Shown: piece by piece, positions 9,365-17,160 of the stretch
Layout: every line of letters starts with the position of its first letter
Numbering within the stretch: position 1 is the stretch's first letter
Assembly (NCBI RefSeq): GCF_001613125.1
Contig: NZ_BDBT01000018.1
Span: forward strand, 62,001-126,000
Source of the DNA: Nocardia shimofusensis NBRC 100134
GTDB lineage: Bacteria > Actinomycetota > Actinomycetes > Mycobacteriales > Mycobacteriaceae
Reading direction: 5' to 3'
Length of the DNA: 64,000 nucleotides
Program-made: the position numbers and the translations under genes
Notes under the pieces: generated by a model
Database searches by the model: none
What the model was told of the DNA's origin: nothing
The model's input: only the letters and a program-made list of their open reading frames with translations

Positions 9365-10576
9365 ATGTGGAGCACTTCTCGACGCCATGAACTAGCGCTA
9401 CTCGCCGCCGGCCAGCCCTGGTTGCCTGGATTGTTGCTGTCGGGACGGTTCGCGCGCCCGATTCGCAAGGTCCCCGGACTCGGCTGGTTCGTCGCGGATC
9501 CGCTGGTGGCCCGCCAGATCTACAACGACAGTACGCATTTCAGCATCGTCTCCGAGGGTGCGGCCGGGCACTGGTGGGCGCAGGTGATCGGCGACTGGGT
9601 CGATGATCTGTTCGAAGGGCCGGGGCACACCGACCTGCGGACCAAGGTGCGTGACCTGTTCACCCTCACCCACACCGATGCCCTGGTCGAGCGGGTGATC
9701 GGACCAGACCTGCGCGACCTGCGCGAACGGCTCGCCGCGGGGGAGACCGTCGACATCGCCGCCCGAGCGCAGATTCTCGTCGGCCGCAGCGTCTCCGACC
9801 TGGTCGGTATGCGCCCCGAAGACATCGCAGCGGCTATCGGTGGCGCCGGCACCGACGAACAGGACGCGCTGTTCCTGCGGTTGTTCCATCATGTCGAAGA
9901 GCTGGTCAATCTAGCTTTCGGCACCATGGCCTCGACCACCCTCGACCCCGTCGCCCTGGCCCGCGCTCGCGAACTGGCCACTCAGCTCGCCGTCGGTGTC
10001 CCCGACGCGTACGCGCGCGCCGACCCCGACACCACCCTCGGCCGCTGCCGTGAACTGGGCCTCGACGTCGAGCACGCGGGCGGCCTGGCCATCCTCATGG
10101 CCGTGGCGGGTACCGATACTCTCGCCAGCGCCATGACCAGAATGGTCGCGATCATGCACGACACCGGCCAGCACCGCGCCCTGATAGCCACCCCCGACCG
10201 CCTCCCCGACGCGGTCCGCGAAACTCTGCGCGTCACCAGCCCCGCCTACCTCGTCGGCCGCTCGGTCACCGCGGACGTCCGCATCGCCGATCGTGACCTG
10301 CGCGCGGGCGAGCACGTGAAGATTCTCACCTGGACCATCAACAACGCCGCGGGCGAGTTCAGCATCGCCCGCGACTACAACCCCGAGACCCGCCAGCTCT
10401 GGTTCGGCGGTGGCCGCCACCTCTGCCTCGGCGCGCAACTCGTCCACTCCGAACTCACCGCGCTGCTCGAAGCGCTCACCGCCGCCGGCCGGCCGTGGGA
10501 GATCGTCGAACGTCGTTACCGCCGAAAGGTTTTCATTCCCACCTACGAAAAGCTGCGAATCCGTCTGGTGCGCTGA
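9365..10576 (+). CDS. Cytochrome P450
   Basis: 403 residues. The I-helix oxygen-binding motif AGTDTLASAM, the ExxR motif in RETLRV and the heme loop FGGGRHLCLG (thiolate Cys354) are all present, so a functional heme monooxygenase is expected. The substrate is unknown. It diverges from the OleA/OleC-like operon and may hydroxylate the lipid made there. No ferredoxin gene is adjacent, although a ferredoxin reductase lies convergent just downstream. ATG 9365 is chosen because the frame upstream runs through the intergenic promoter and into the opposite gene, and because a -10-like element sits 8 nt before it. Confidence 0.92.
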   Translation: MWSTSRRHELALLAAGQPWLPGLLLSGRFARPIRKVPGLGWFVADPLVARQIYNDSTHFSIVSEGAAGHWWAQVIGDWVDDLFEGPGHTDLRTKVRDLFTLTHTDALVERVIGPDLRDLRERLAAGETVDIAARAQILVGRSVSDLVGMRPEDIAAAIGGAGTDEQDALFLRLFHHVEELVNLAFGTMASTTLDPVALARARELATQLAVGVPDAYARADPDTTLGRCRELGLDVEHAGGLAILMAVAGTDTLASAMTRMVAIMHDTGQHRALIATPDRLPDAVRETLRVTSPAYLVGRSVTADVRIADRDLRAGEHVKILTWTINNAAGEFSIARDYNPETRQLWFGGGRHLCLGAQLVHSELTALLEALTAAGRPWEIVERRYRRKVFIPTYEKLRIRLVR

Positions 10577-10633
10577 CCACGAAGACCCCGGCTACGCGAG
10601 GCCACCGACGAGGGTGCCCATCGCGGTGTCGAA

Positions 10634-10672
10634 TCGATTCCGGAGCACCAGGCCCGGCTCGGTCCGCCGAGA
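10634..10672 (+). repeat. Dispersed 39-bp repeat, copy B
   Basis: Direct repeat of 3561-3599 (34/39 identical, 19-nt perfect core) in the 241-bp gap between the convergent P450 and ferredoxin reductase genes. I see no gene in that gap. Confidence 0.6.
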
Positions 10673-10817
10673 TCGGGAGTAACCGACGCACCGGCCGCCC
10701 TCGGCACAACCGGCCCGACGTCGAACGGGCAGGACCGAGCGCCGACCGCCGCGCGCTGATGCCCCGACTACGCGCCGAAACCGGCCGAGGGTGATCGGCA
10801 TCGGGCGACCCGCGACC

Positions 10818-12041
10818 TCAGAGCGGCCGGGAGGTGTCCGTCAGGCGATCCGGGTCGACGGGCTCGCGCGCGGTGATCAGTTCCTTGATCCGGTCGGTCA
10901 CGTCCCAGACGTTGACGTTCATCCCGGCCAGCACCCGATTCGCCGGATCGAGCCAGAACGCCACGAACTCCCGGCTCGTCACGTCGCCGCGCACCACCAC
11001 CCGCGCGTCGGCGCCGGGCGCGACGAAGCCGGTGTACTCCATGCCGAGGTCGTACTGGTCGGTGAAGAAGTAGGGCAGCCGGTCGTAGGTGGCGTCGCGG
11101 CCGAGCATGGTCGCCGCCGCCACTTCGGGCTGATTCAGCGCGTTCGCCCAGTGCTCGACCCGTACCCGCGTGCCCAGGCTCGGATGATCCTGTTCGGCGA
11201 TGTCGCCGACGGCCACGATGTCGGGGTCGCTGGTGCGCAGTCCCGCGTCGACCAGCACGCCGCTGTGGATCGCCAGGCCCGCCTGCCGTGCCAGGTCGAG
11301 ATCCGGATCCGCGCCGATCGCGATCAGTACCGCTTCGGCGGGCGCCGAGGCGCCGTCGGCCAGGCTCAACCCGGTCGCGACGCCGTCGTCGTCGGTGGTG
11401 ATCTCGCTGACCTGCACCCCCAGCCGCAGATCGACGCCGTGCCCGCGATGCAGTTCGGCGAAGACGGTGCCCATCTCCCGGCCCAGCGAACCGATCAGGG
11501 GCTGGGCGGCGGTCTCGACCACCGTCACCTCGCACCCGCGGGTCCGCGCGGCGGCCGCGACCTCCAGGCCGATCCAGCCCGCGCCGATGATCGCCAGCCG
11601 GGCGTGCCGCTCCAGCAGTTCCGACAGCGTGCGGGCGTCGTCGATGGAGCGCAGGGTGTGGACGTTCGGGGCGTCGGCGCCGGCGATCGGCAGCCAGCGC
11701 GCGGAGGAACCGGTGGCCAGCGCGAGTTTGTCGTAGGGCAGCGTCGAACCATCCGGCAGCGTGACCGTTTTCGCCGCGGGGTCGACACCGGTCACGGTGG
11801 TGCCGCGCATGACCTCGACGTGGTGGTCGCGATACCACTGGGCCGCCTCCACGGTGAAGTCCGGCAACTGCTTCTTGCCGAGCAGGAACTCCTTGGACAA
11901 CGGCGGCCGCTCGTAGGGCAGATGTTCCTCGCTGCCGATGAGGGTGAGCGAGCCGTCGAAGTCCGCGGCGCGTAGCGCCCTGGCCAGTCCTGCCGCGGCG
12001 AGGCCGCCGCCCACGATCACGAAACGCCGATCCGAGGTCAT
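10818..12041 (-). CDS. FAD-dependent ferredoxin/rubredoxin reductase
   Basis: 407 residues of the pyridine nucleotide-disulfide reductase class. It has an N-terminal FAD motif VIVGGGLAAAG, a second NAD(H)-binding Rossmann motif AIIGAGWIGLE in the middle, the late FAD contact DIVAVGDIAEQ and a C-terminal reductase domain with DQYDLGMEYTGF. Such enzymes pass electrons from NADH to a small ferredoxin that feeds P450s or Rieske oxygenases, so service to the neighbouring P450 is plausible though no ferredoxin gene is nearby. The start is ATG 12041, with AAGGAG 7 nt upstream; it faces away from the reductase gene at 12246. Confidence 0.88.
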   Translation of the reverse strand: MTSDRRFVIVGGGLAAAGLARALRAADFDGSLTLIGSEEHLPYERPPLSKEFLLGKKQLPDFTVEAAQWYRDHHVEVMRGTTVTGVDPAAKTVTLPDGSTLPYDKLALATGSSARWLPIAGADAPNVHTLRSIDDARTLSELLERHARLAIIGAGWIGLEVAAAARTRGCEVTVVETAAQPLIGSLGREMGTVFAELHRGHGVDLRLGVQVSEITTDDDGVATGLSLADGASAPAEAVLIAIGADPDLDLARQAGLAIHSGVLVDAGLRTSDPDIVAVGDIAEQDHPSLGTRVRVEHWANALNQPEVAAATMLGRDATYDRLPYFFTDQYDLGMEYTGFVAPGADARVVVRGDVTSREFVAFWLDPANRVLAGMNVNVWDVTDRIKELITAREPVDPDRLTDTSRPL

Positions 12042-12245
12042 CGCGAACTCCTTCGGTGCCGAGGGACTCGTCGCCCCCGACCCTACTGTCACCAGGGTGT
12101 TTGCGAGGTCGGTTCGCGATCTACCGGCCGGAACCGGGGCCGGATCGCGATGCCGGGAGCGGGAACGAATCGACGGCCGGGATGGTTGGCAGGAATGACG
12201 CGTGCGTCACCGCCGCGTCCGCCGACTGATCGAGAGGAACGACAC

Positions 12246-12890
12246 GTGACCGAGACGGGCACCGAGAAAGATGTCGCCGATTTCTGGTTCGATCCGCTGT
12301 GCCCCTGGTGCTGGATCACCTCGCGCTGGATTCTGGAAGTCGAGAAGGTCCGTGACATCGAGGCGCGCTTCCACGTCATGAGCCTGGCCGTGCTGAACGA
12401 GGGCCGCGAGCTGCCGGAGAACTATGTCGAGTTGATGAAGAGCGCGTGGGGTCCGGTCCGGGTCGCCATCGCCGCCGCCCAGCAGCACGGCGACAAGGTG
12501 CTCGCGCCGCTCTACACCGCGATGGGCACCCGTATCCACGAGCGCAAGGGCTCCTACGAGCGCGAGGATCGCGCGGAGTCGCTGCGCGCGGTGGTCGTCG
12601 ACGCGCTCGCCGAGGTCGGCCTGCCCGCCGACCTCGTCGCCGCCGCCGACAGCACCGACTACGACGAGGCCCTGCGCGCCAGTCATCACGCGGGCATGGA
12701 CGCGGTCGGCCCGGACGTCGGCACCCCGACCATCCACGTCAACGGCATCGCCTTCTTCGGGCCGGTGCTCTCGCGCATCCCGCGCGGCGAGGACGCGGGC
12801 AAGATCTGGGACGGCGTCGTCGCCCTGGCGTCCTACCCGTACTTCTACGAGCTCAAGCGCACCCGCACCGAAGGCCCGATCTTCGACTGA
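12246..12890 (+). CDS. DsbA-family mycothiol-dependent reductase (Rv2466c-like)
   Basis: 214 residues with a thioredoxin-fold active site WFDPLCPWCWIT near the N-terminus (CPWC) and the cis-proline region VGTPTIHVNG. Length, motif and position beside rpiB match M. tuberculosis Rv2466c, a mycothiol-dependent reductase involved in oxidative-stress defence and nitro-prodrug activation. It is cytoplasmic, as no signal peptide is present. The GTG 12246 start has AGGA about 7 nt upstream. Mycothiol use is inferred from the family and the actinobacterial context. Confidence 0.88.
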   Translation: MTETGTEKDVADFWFDPLCPWCWITSRWILEVEKVRDIEARFHVMSLAVLNEGRELPENYVELMKSAWGPVRVAIAAAQQHGDKVLAPLYTAMGTRIHERKGSYEREDRAESLRAVVVDALAEVGLPADLVAAADSTDYDEALRASHHAGMDAVGPDVGTPTIHVNGIAFFGPVLSRIPRGEDAGKIWDGVVALASYPYFYELKRTRTEGPIFD

Positions 12891-12940
12891 GCCACTCGGT
12901 TCCCGAGCGGGCGCGCCTACCCGCTCGGGGAATCCGGCAC

Positions 12941-14023
12941 TCAGGCAACGGGTTTCGGCGGCAGGCTCGGCACCTCGCCGTAGGGCGGCGCGCCCACGCC
13001 GAATCCGGCCGGCCGCGGGGCGGGCCGCCAGAACACCTTGCCGTGCCTGCTGCGATCCCGCAGCGCCGACATCCGCCAGGTCAGCACCGGATGACTGGAC
13101 AACGCGTTGACCAGCCAGACGAACGCGCCCTTCTCCGTCGCGGCCCGGTCGGCCATCTCGTCGAAACCGACCGTGGTGTTGAGGTATTTGCCCGCGGCCA
13201 GCGTGCCCATCGCCGCCGCCGCGCCGCTCGCGCGGTGGCAGTAACCGTAGTTGTCGGCGGTGTACTCCTGCGAGCGGCTCAGCGATGAACCCAGGATCGG
13301 CAGGAACGGCACCAGGAACATGCCCAGCTGCCGCCAGTACGAGACGTGCCCGGCCGCGATGTGCCCGACCTCGTGCCCGATGATGAATGCCAGCGCGTCG
13401 GGCTCGCGCGCCTGCCCGCCGACCTCGAACAGATCGCTGTAGACCACCACGAACCGCCGGAAGCCGTGGCCGGAGGCGAAGGCGTTGATCTGGCCGTTGC
13501 CGAGGACGACGTAGGCGTCGGGCGCCTGGCGCATTCCGAAGCGCTGCGCGGCCTCGGCCACCATGCGGTAGCCCTCGGGAAACTGCGTCGGCGACATCTT
13601 CACCCCGCCGACTCGCTGGGAGGCGTAGGTGAACCCGCGCCCCGCCCAGACCAGCATCGGCGCGAAGACCAGCAACAGCAGGTAGTCGCCCGGGGTGATG
13701 CCCTCCAGGATCGCGACGGCGAACAGCCCGAGCGCGACCACATACGCCAGCGCGGTGCACAGCACGACGATCACCAGCAGCGGGATCTCCCAGCTGTGCC
13801 GCGCGGGCATACCCCACGGCGCCAGTCCGCGCGGTCCACGCTCGGGCGGCAGTTGCGCCGGTCGCCCGCGGTCTGCCGGCGAAGGGGACGGATACGAGGC
13901 GGTGGATCCGCCGGACGACGGGTGCCCCCACCCGGTCGAGTGTCCGTACAGATCGACGTGGCCGCCGTACTCGGGGGCCGGGTTGTGCGGTTGTGGCTGC
14001 GGTGCCGGTTCGGGCGAGTGCAT
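12941..14023 (-). CDS. Membrane-anchored M48 (HtpX/Ste24-like) zinc metalloprotease
   Basis: 360 residues. A proline-rich cytoplasmic N-terminus (1-75) is followed by two hydrophobic segments (about 80-105 and 113-127) and a metallopeptidase domain. This domain carries the zinc motif HEVGH (217-221) and the third ligand Glu253 in SQEYTAD. The family degrades damaged membrane proteins. ATG 14023 lacks a Shine-Dalgarno sequence but has TAGGCT 7 nt upstream, so the mRNA is probably leaderless. It diverges from rpiB across only 68 bp. Confidence 0.88.
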   Translation of the reverse strand: MHSPEPAPQPQPHNPAPEYGGHVDLYGHSTGWGHPSSGGSTASYPSPSPADRGRPAQLPPERGPRGLAPWGMPARHSWEIPLLVIVVLCTALAYVVALGLFAVAILEGITPGDYLLLLVFAPMLVWAGRGFTYASQRVGGVKMSPTQFPEGYRMVAEAAQRFGMRQAPDAYVVLGNGQINAFASGHGFRRFVVVYSDLFEVGGQAREPDALAFIIGHEVGHIAAGHVSYWRQLGMFLVPFLPILGSSLSRSQEYTADNYGYCHRASGAAAAMGTLAAGKYLNTTVGFDEMADRAATEKGAFVWLVNALSSHPVLTWRMSALRDRSRHGKVFWRPAPRPAGFGVGAPPYGEVPSLPPKPVA

Positions 14024-14030
14024 GAAACGC

Positions 14031-14084
14031 AGCCTATGCGGGGCGGTCCCCCCTCGGCGCAGGCGTGGAACGACCTGCGACAAT
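14031..14084. promoter_or_regulatory. Divergent leaderless promoters of the M48 protease gene and rpiB
   Basis: On the minus strand TAGGCT (14036-14031) ends 7 nt before ATG 14023. On the plus strand GACAAT (14079-14084) ends 7 nt before ATG 14092. Neither gene has a ribosome-binding site. Confidence 0.45.
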
Positions 14085-14091
14085 CGCAGCC

Positions 14092-14565
14092 ATGCGCGTT
14101 TACCTTGGTGCCGACCATGCCGGCTTCGAACTGAAGAATCACGTGAAGGCTCACCTCGAGCAGGCGGGCCACGACGTCGTGGACTGCGGCGCGCTGGAAT
14201 ACGACGCCCTCGACGACTACCCGGCCTTCTGCATCGAGGCCGCGCGCCGCACCGTCGCCGATCCGGGCAGCCTCGGCCTGGTGTTCGGCGGCTCCGGCAA
14301 CGGCGAGCAGATCGCCGCCAACAAGGTGCCCGGCGCCCGCTGCGCGCTGGCCTGGAGCGTCGAGACCGCCAAGCTCGCCCGCGAGCACAACAACGCCCAG
14401 CTGATCGGCATCGGCGGACGCATGCACTCCACCGAGGAGGCGCTGGCCATCGTCGACGCCTTCGTCTCGACCGCCTGGTCGGAGGAGCCGCGCCATCAGC
14501 GCCGCATCGACATCCTCGCCGACTACGAGAAGACCGGCGAAGCCCCCGCGGTGCCCGCGTACTGA
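14092..14565 (+). CDS. rpiB: Ribose-5-phosphate isomerase B
   Basis: 157 residues, close to the usual RpiB length. N-terminal YLGADHAGFELK and the anion-hole loop GGSGNGEQIAANK are characteristic. It interconverts ribose 5-phosphate and ribulose 5-phosphate in the pentose phosphate pathway. Its place between the Rv2466c-like gene and nei repeats the M. tuberculosis order. ATG 14092 has no clear ribosome-binding site but is 7 nt after a -10-like GACAAT. nei follows after 25 bp and may be co-transcribed. Confidence 0.94.
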   Translation: MRVYLGADHAGFELKNHVKAHLEQAGHDVVDCGALEYDALDDYPAFCIEAARRTVADPGSLGLVFGGSGNGEQIAANKVPGARCALAWSVETAKLAREHNNAQLIGIGGRMHSTEEALAIVDAFVSTAWSEEPRHQRRIDILADYEKTGEAPAVPAY

Positions 14566-14590
14566 GTTCGCTCGATCCTCGGGGACCACC

Positions 14591-15388
14591 ATGCCGGAAG
14601 GGCACACCCTGCACCGGCTCGCCGATCAGCACCGCCGTCGCTTCGCGGGCGGCCCGGTGCGGGTGTCGAGCCCGCAGGGCCGTTTCGCCGAGGGCGCCGC
14701 GCTGGTCGACGGGCGGACGCTCGACGACAGCACGGCGCACGGCAAACACCTGTTGCACCACTACGACAACGGCCTGACCGTGCACGTGCACCTCGGCCTC
14801 TACGGCGCGTTCCACGATGCGCCGCTGCCGATGGGCCCGCCGGTCGGCGCGGTGCGGATGCGGCTGACCGGCCGCGAGCACGGCACCGACCTGCGCGGCC
14901 CGGCCGCTTGCGAGGTGCTGCTGCCCCCGCAGGTGGATGCGTTGCTGGCCCGGCTCGGCCCGGACCCGCTGCGCGCCGACGCCGATCCCGAGCAGGCCTG
15001 GCGGCGAATCAATCGCTCGCGCAGGCCGATCGGGGCGTTGCTGATGGATCAGAAGGTGCTCGCGGGCGTCGGCAACGTCTATCGCGCCGAAGTTCTGTTC
15101 CGGCACGGCATTTCGCCCTACCGTCCCGGCGTGGACATCGACGCCGAGGAATGGAAGGCGATCTGGGCGGATCTGGTGGAGCTCATGCCGATCGGCGTGG
15201 CGACCGGGCGCATGCACGTGGTGCGCCCCGAACACGATCACGGCGAACCGTCCTACGCCCCGGACCGCCCGCGCACCTACGTCTACCGCAGGCCGGGAGC
15301 CGGCTGCCGGGTGTGCGGCTCACCGGTTGCCCACGCGGTGCTCGAAGGCCGGAATCTGTTCTGGTGCCCGGAGTGCCAGCCGCGCTGA
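14591..15388 (+). CDS. nei: Endonuclease VIII / Fpg-family DNA glycosylase
   Basis: 265 residues. The mature N-terminus PEGHTLHRL supplies the catalytic proline and glutamate of the Fpg/Nei family. A helix-two-turn-helix region sits around QKVLAGVGNVYRAEVLF, and the C-terminal zinc finger has CRVCGSP...WCPECQPR. It excises oxidised bases and nicks the strand by beta/delta elimination. The MPEGH start and linkage to rpiB fit the Nei1-type enzyme of mycobacteria (Rv2464c). ATG 14591 is 25 bp from the rpiB stop. Confidence 0.92.
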   Translation: MPEGHTLHRLADQHRRRFAGGPVRVSSPQGRFAEGAALVDGRTLDDSTAHGKHLLHHYDNGLTVHVHLGLYGAFHDAPLPMGPPVGAVRMRLTGREHGTDLRGPAACEVLLPPQVDALLARLGPDPLRADADPEQAWRRINRSRRPIGALLMDQKVLAGVGNVYRAEVLFRHGISPYRPGVDIDAEEWKAIWADLVELMPIGVATGRMHVVRPEHDHGEPSYAPDRPRTYVYRRPGAGCRVCGSPVAHAVLEGRNLFWCPECQPR

Positions 15389-15452
15389 CCGCTCACCTCC
15401 GGCGGTCCCGAGGCGCCGGGTGGGTTTTCGCCACGCCGCGCGACACTCCGCT

Positions 15453-16409
15453 TCAGCCCGCGACCGCCGCGCCGATACCCGGTTCGTCGGCGCCCGCGAA
15501 CACGAATCGCCGCCCGCCCGCCGTCTTGGCCGAGTACATCGCGCGGTCGGCGCGGCGCAGCAGATCGGTGAAATCCGATCGGGTGCCCGGCGCGTCGAAC
15601 GCGGTGCCGACACTGGCCGACACCGGGACCGGCCCCGCCGACGACCACACCGGATCGCGCAGGGTGGCCACGATCCGGTGCGCGATCTCGGCCAGCGCGT
15701 CACCGTCGCGATTGACCGCGAGCACGAATTCGTCACCGCCGTAACGACAGATCACCGTGTCGGGCGGACAGACCTCGCGCAGCCGGTTGGCCAGCTCCAC
15801 CAGCACCTCGTCGCCGACGGCGTGGCCGTAGGAGTCGTTGATCTGTTTGAAGCGGTCCAGGTCGATGAGCAGCAGGCCGACGCAGCTGGCCGGATCCTCG
15901 GCCATCTGGCGGACCCGGTCCTGCAACAGGGTGCGATTGGCCAGATCGGTCAGCGCGTCGTGGGTGGCCTCGTGACGCAGGCGGTGCTGGAGTGCGGCGA
16001 TCTCCTGCACCCGCCGCGACACCTTGGCCGACAGACTCTGCTCCTGCTGGGCGAGTGCGCGCTCCTGCAGCGCCTGGGCATAGCTGTCGATGGCCTGACT
16101 GGCCACGAACGGCCAGCGGGTCGCCACCAGCGAACCCGGCCGCCCGGACGGGAACCCGAGCAGCCAGCGACTGGCCTGGGCCAGCATCCTGGTCCGTTCG
16201 AACGGCGGCTCGGCCATGCGGGCGCCGAGCATCCGCGCGGCAGGCACCGGAAAGGGCTCGTACCTGGCCAGATGGAGCAATTGTTCGACGATCTCGACGA
16301 GGACGGGTTCGAGCTGCTGCGGTGTGGTGTGCGAGCCCGGTTCGGAGCAGACCGCCCGCGCCCAGGCACGGCACATCGCGGCTACGGGAGGTTCGATGTC
16401 GGTCGTCAT
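15453..16409 (-). CDS. Diguanylate cyclase (GGDEF domain) with uncharacterised N-terminal helical domain
   Basis: 318 residues. The first 125 or so form an alpha-helical region I do not recognise, then a short coiled coil (SLSAKVSRRVQEIAALQHRL) leads into a GGDEF domain. The catalytic motif is intact (CRYGGDEF, about 222-229), so c-di-GMP synthesis is expected. The inhibitory-site position that is RxxD in many cyclases reads CPPD, so product inhibition is probably weak or absent. No membrane segment is seen. ATG 16409 follows GGTGGG; a GTG at 16418 is an alternative. In M. tuberculosis the corresponding place between nei and the tRNAs holds lipP, so this is a local difference. Confidence 0.88.
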   Translation of the reverse strand: MTTDIEPPVAAMCRAWARAVCSEPGSHTTPQQLEPVLVEIVEQLLHLARYEPFPVPAARMLGARMAEPPFERTRMLAQASRWLLGFPSGRPGSLVATRWPFVASQAIDSYAQALQERALAQQEQSLSAKVSRRVQEIAALQHRLRHEATHDALTDLANRTLLQDRVRQMAEDPASCVGLLLIDLDRFKQINDSYGHAVGDEVLVELANRLREVCPPDTVICRYGGDEFVLAVNRDGDALAEIAHRIVATLRDPVWSSAGPVPVSASVGTAFDAPGTRSDFTDLLRRADRAMYSAKTAGGRRFVFAGADEPGIGAAVAG

Positions 16410-16801
16410 CGCACCCACCGGCCCCGTCCGGTACTGCTACGCGGTAGTGCCCACCTCGTCAGGTGCACGGTCACCGCCCCCTTTCCAGATACCCCCGTCC
16501 GGCACATGGATCGTAGCAAGGTGTACGCCTCTGAAAAACGGCGTTCTACAACGAGTTTTCCCTCGCCGGGCGCGACGATCCGGTGTGTGATCGTCTCAAC
16601 AGCGACGGCGTTACCCACGAATTCGGATTCGCTGGAGAGTCGCCGCGGACACGCCGTGGATGTGTTGTTCCCGGCGGCCGGCTCCGTCCACCGAACGGAG
16701 GACACCGGAGACGCCGTTTCCCTCACCGCGCGGGTCCGTGGGTCGCACCGGAACTGAAACCTGTTCTCGGGGGCCGGACGTGGCGGCGATTCGGGGGGCG
16801 A
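16410..16801. other. Gene-free stretch upstream of the diguanylate cyclase and the tRNAs
   Basis: Between the start of the GGDEF gene and the tRNA promoter I find no coding frame with family features or a plausible start. It presumably contains the promoter of the GGDEF gene; no specific element stands out. Confidence 0.4.
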
Positions 16802-16831
16802 TTGGCGCACGCGACGGTCATTCGGTACAGT
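16802..16831 (+). promoter_or_regulatory. Promoter of the tRNA-Gly / tRNA-Pro genes
   Basis: TTGGCG (16802-16807), an 18-bp spacer and TACAGT (16826-16831) lie 46 bp before the tRNA-Gly gene, a good sigma-A-type match. Confidence 0.5.
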
Positions 16832-16877
16832 CGGTGCGCACACGACATCGTGGCGATCCCATCGATGTCGTATGCCT

Positions 16878-16948
<71 letters not shown>

Positions 16949-16993
16949 CAACGCACGATTCATCCTCGTCGGTTGCCTGCCGCCGCGAGGCCA

Positions 16994-17070
<77 letters not shown>

Positions 17071-17115
17071 TCGTTCGAGGATCGGCCGCCCCGGAGCCGG
17101 GGCGCGGGGTTCCCG

Positions 17116-17147
17116 GCCCGACGGGCTTTCCCAACCCGTCGGGCTTT
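17116..17147. terminator. Hairpin terminator between tRNA-Pro and the phosphoketolase gene
   Basis: GCCCGACGGG (17116-17125) and CCCGTCGGGC (17135-17144) form a perfect 10-bp stem with a 9-nt loop, followed by TTT on the plus strand. It can end the tRNA transcript and, read the other way, the convergent phosphoketolase transcript. Confidence 0.75.
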
Positions 17148-17160
17148 CACGATCCGGTGT

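Noticed and set aside
12941..15241. A minus-strand frame extending the M48 protease upstream through rpiB and nei
   Set aside because: The extension is antisense to two conserved genes; ATG 14023 with a -10 element 7 nt upstream gives the proper start.
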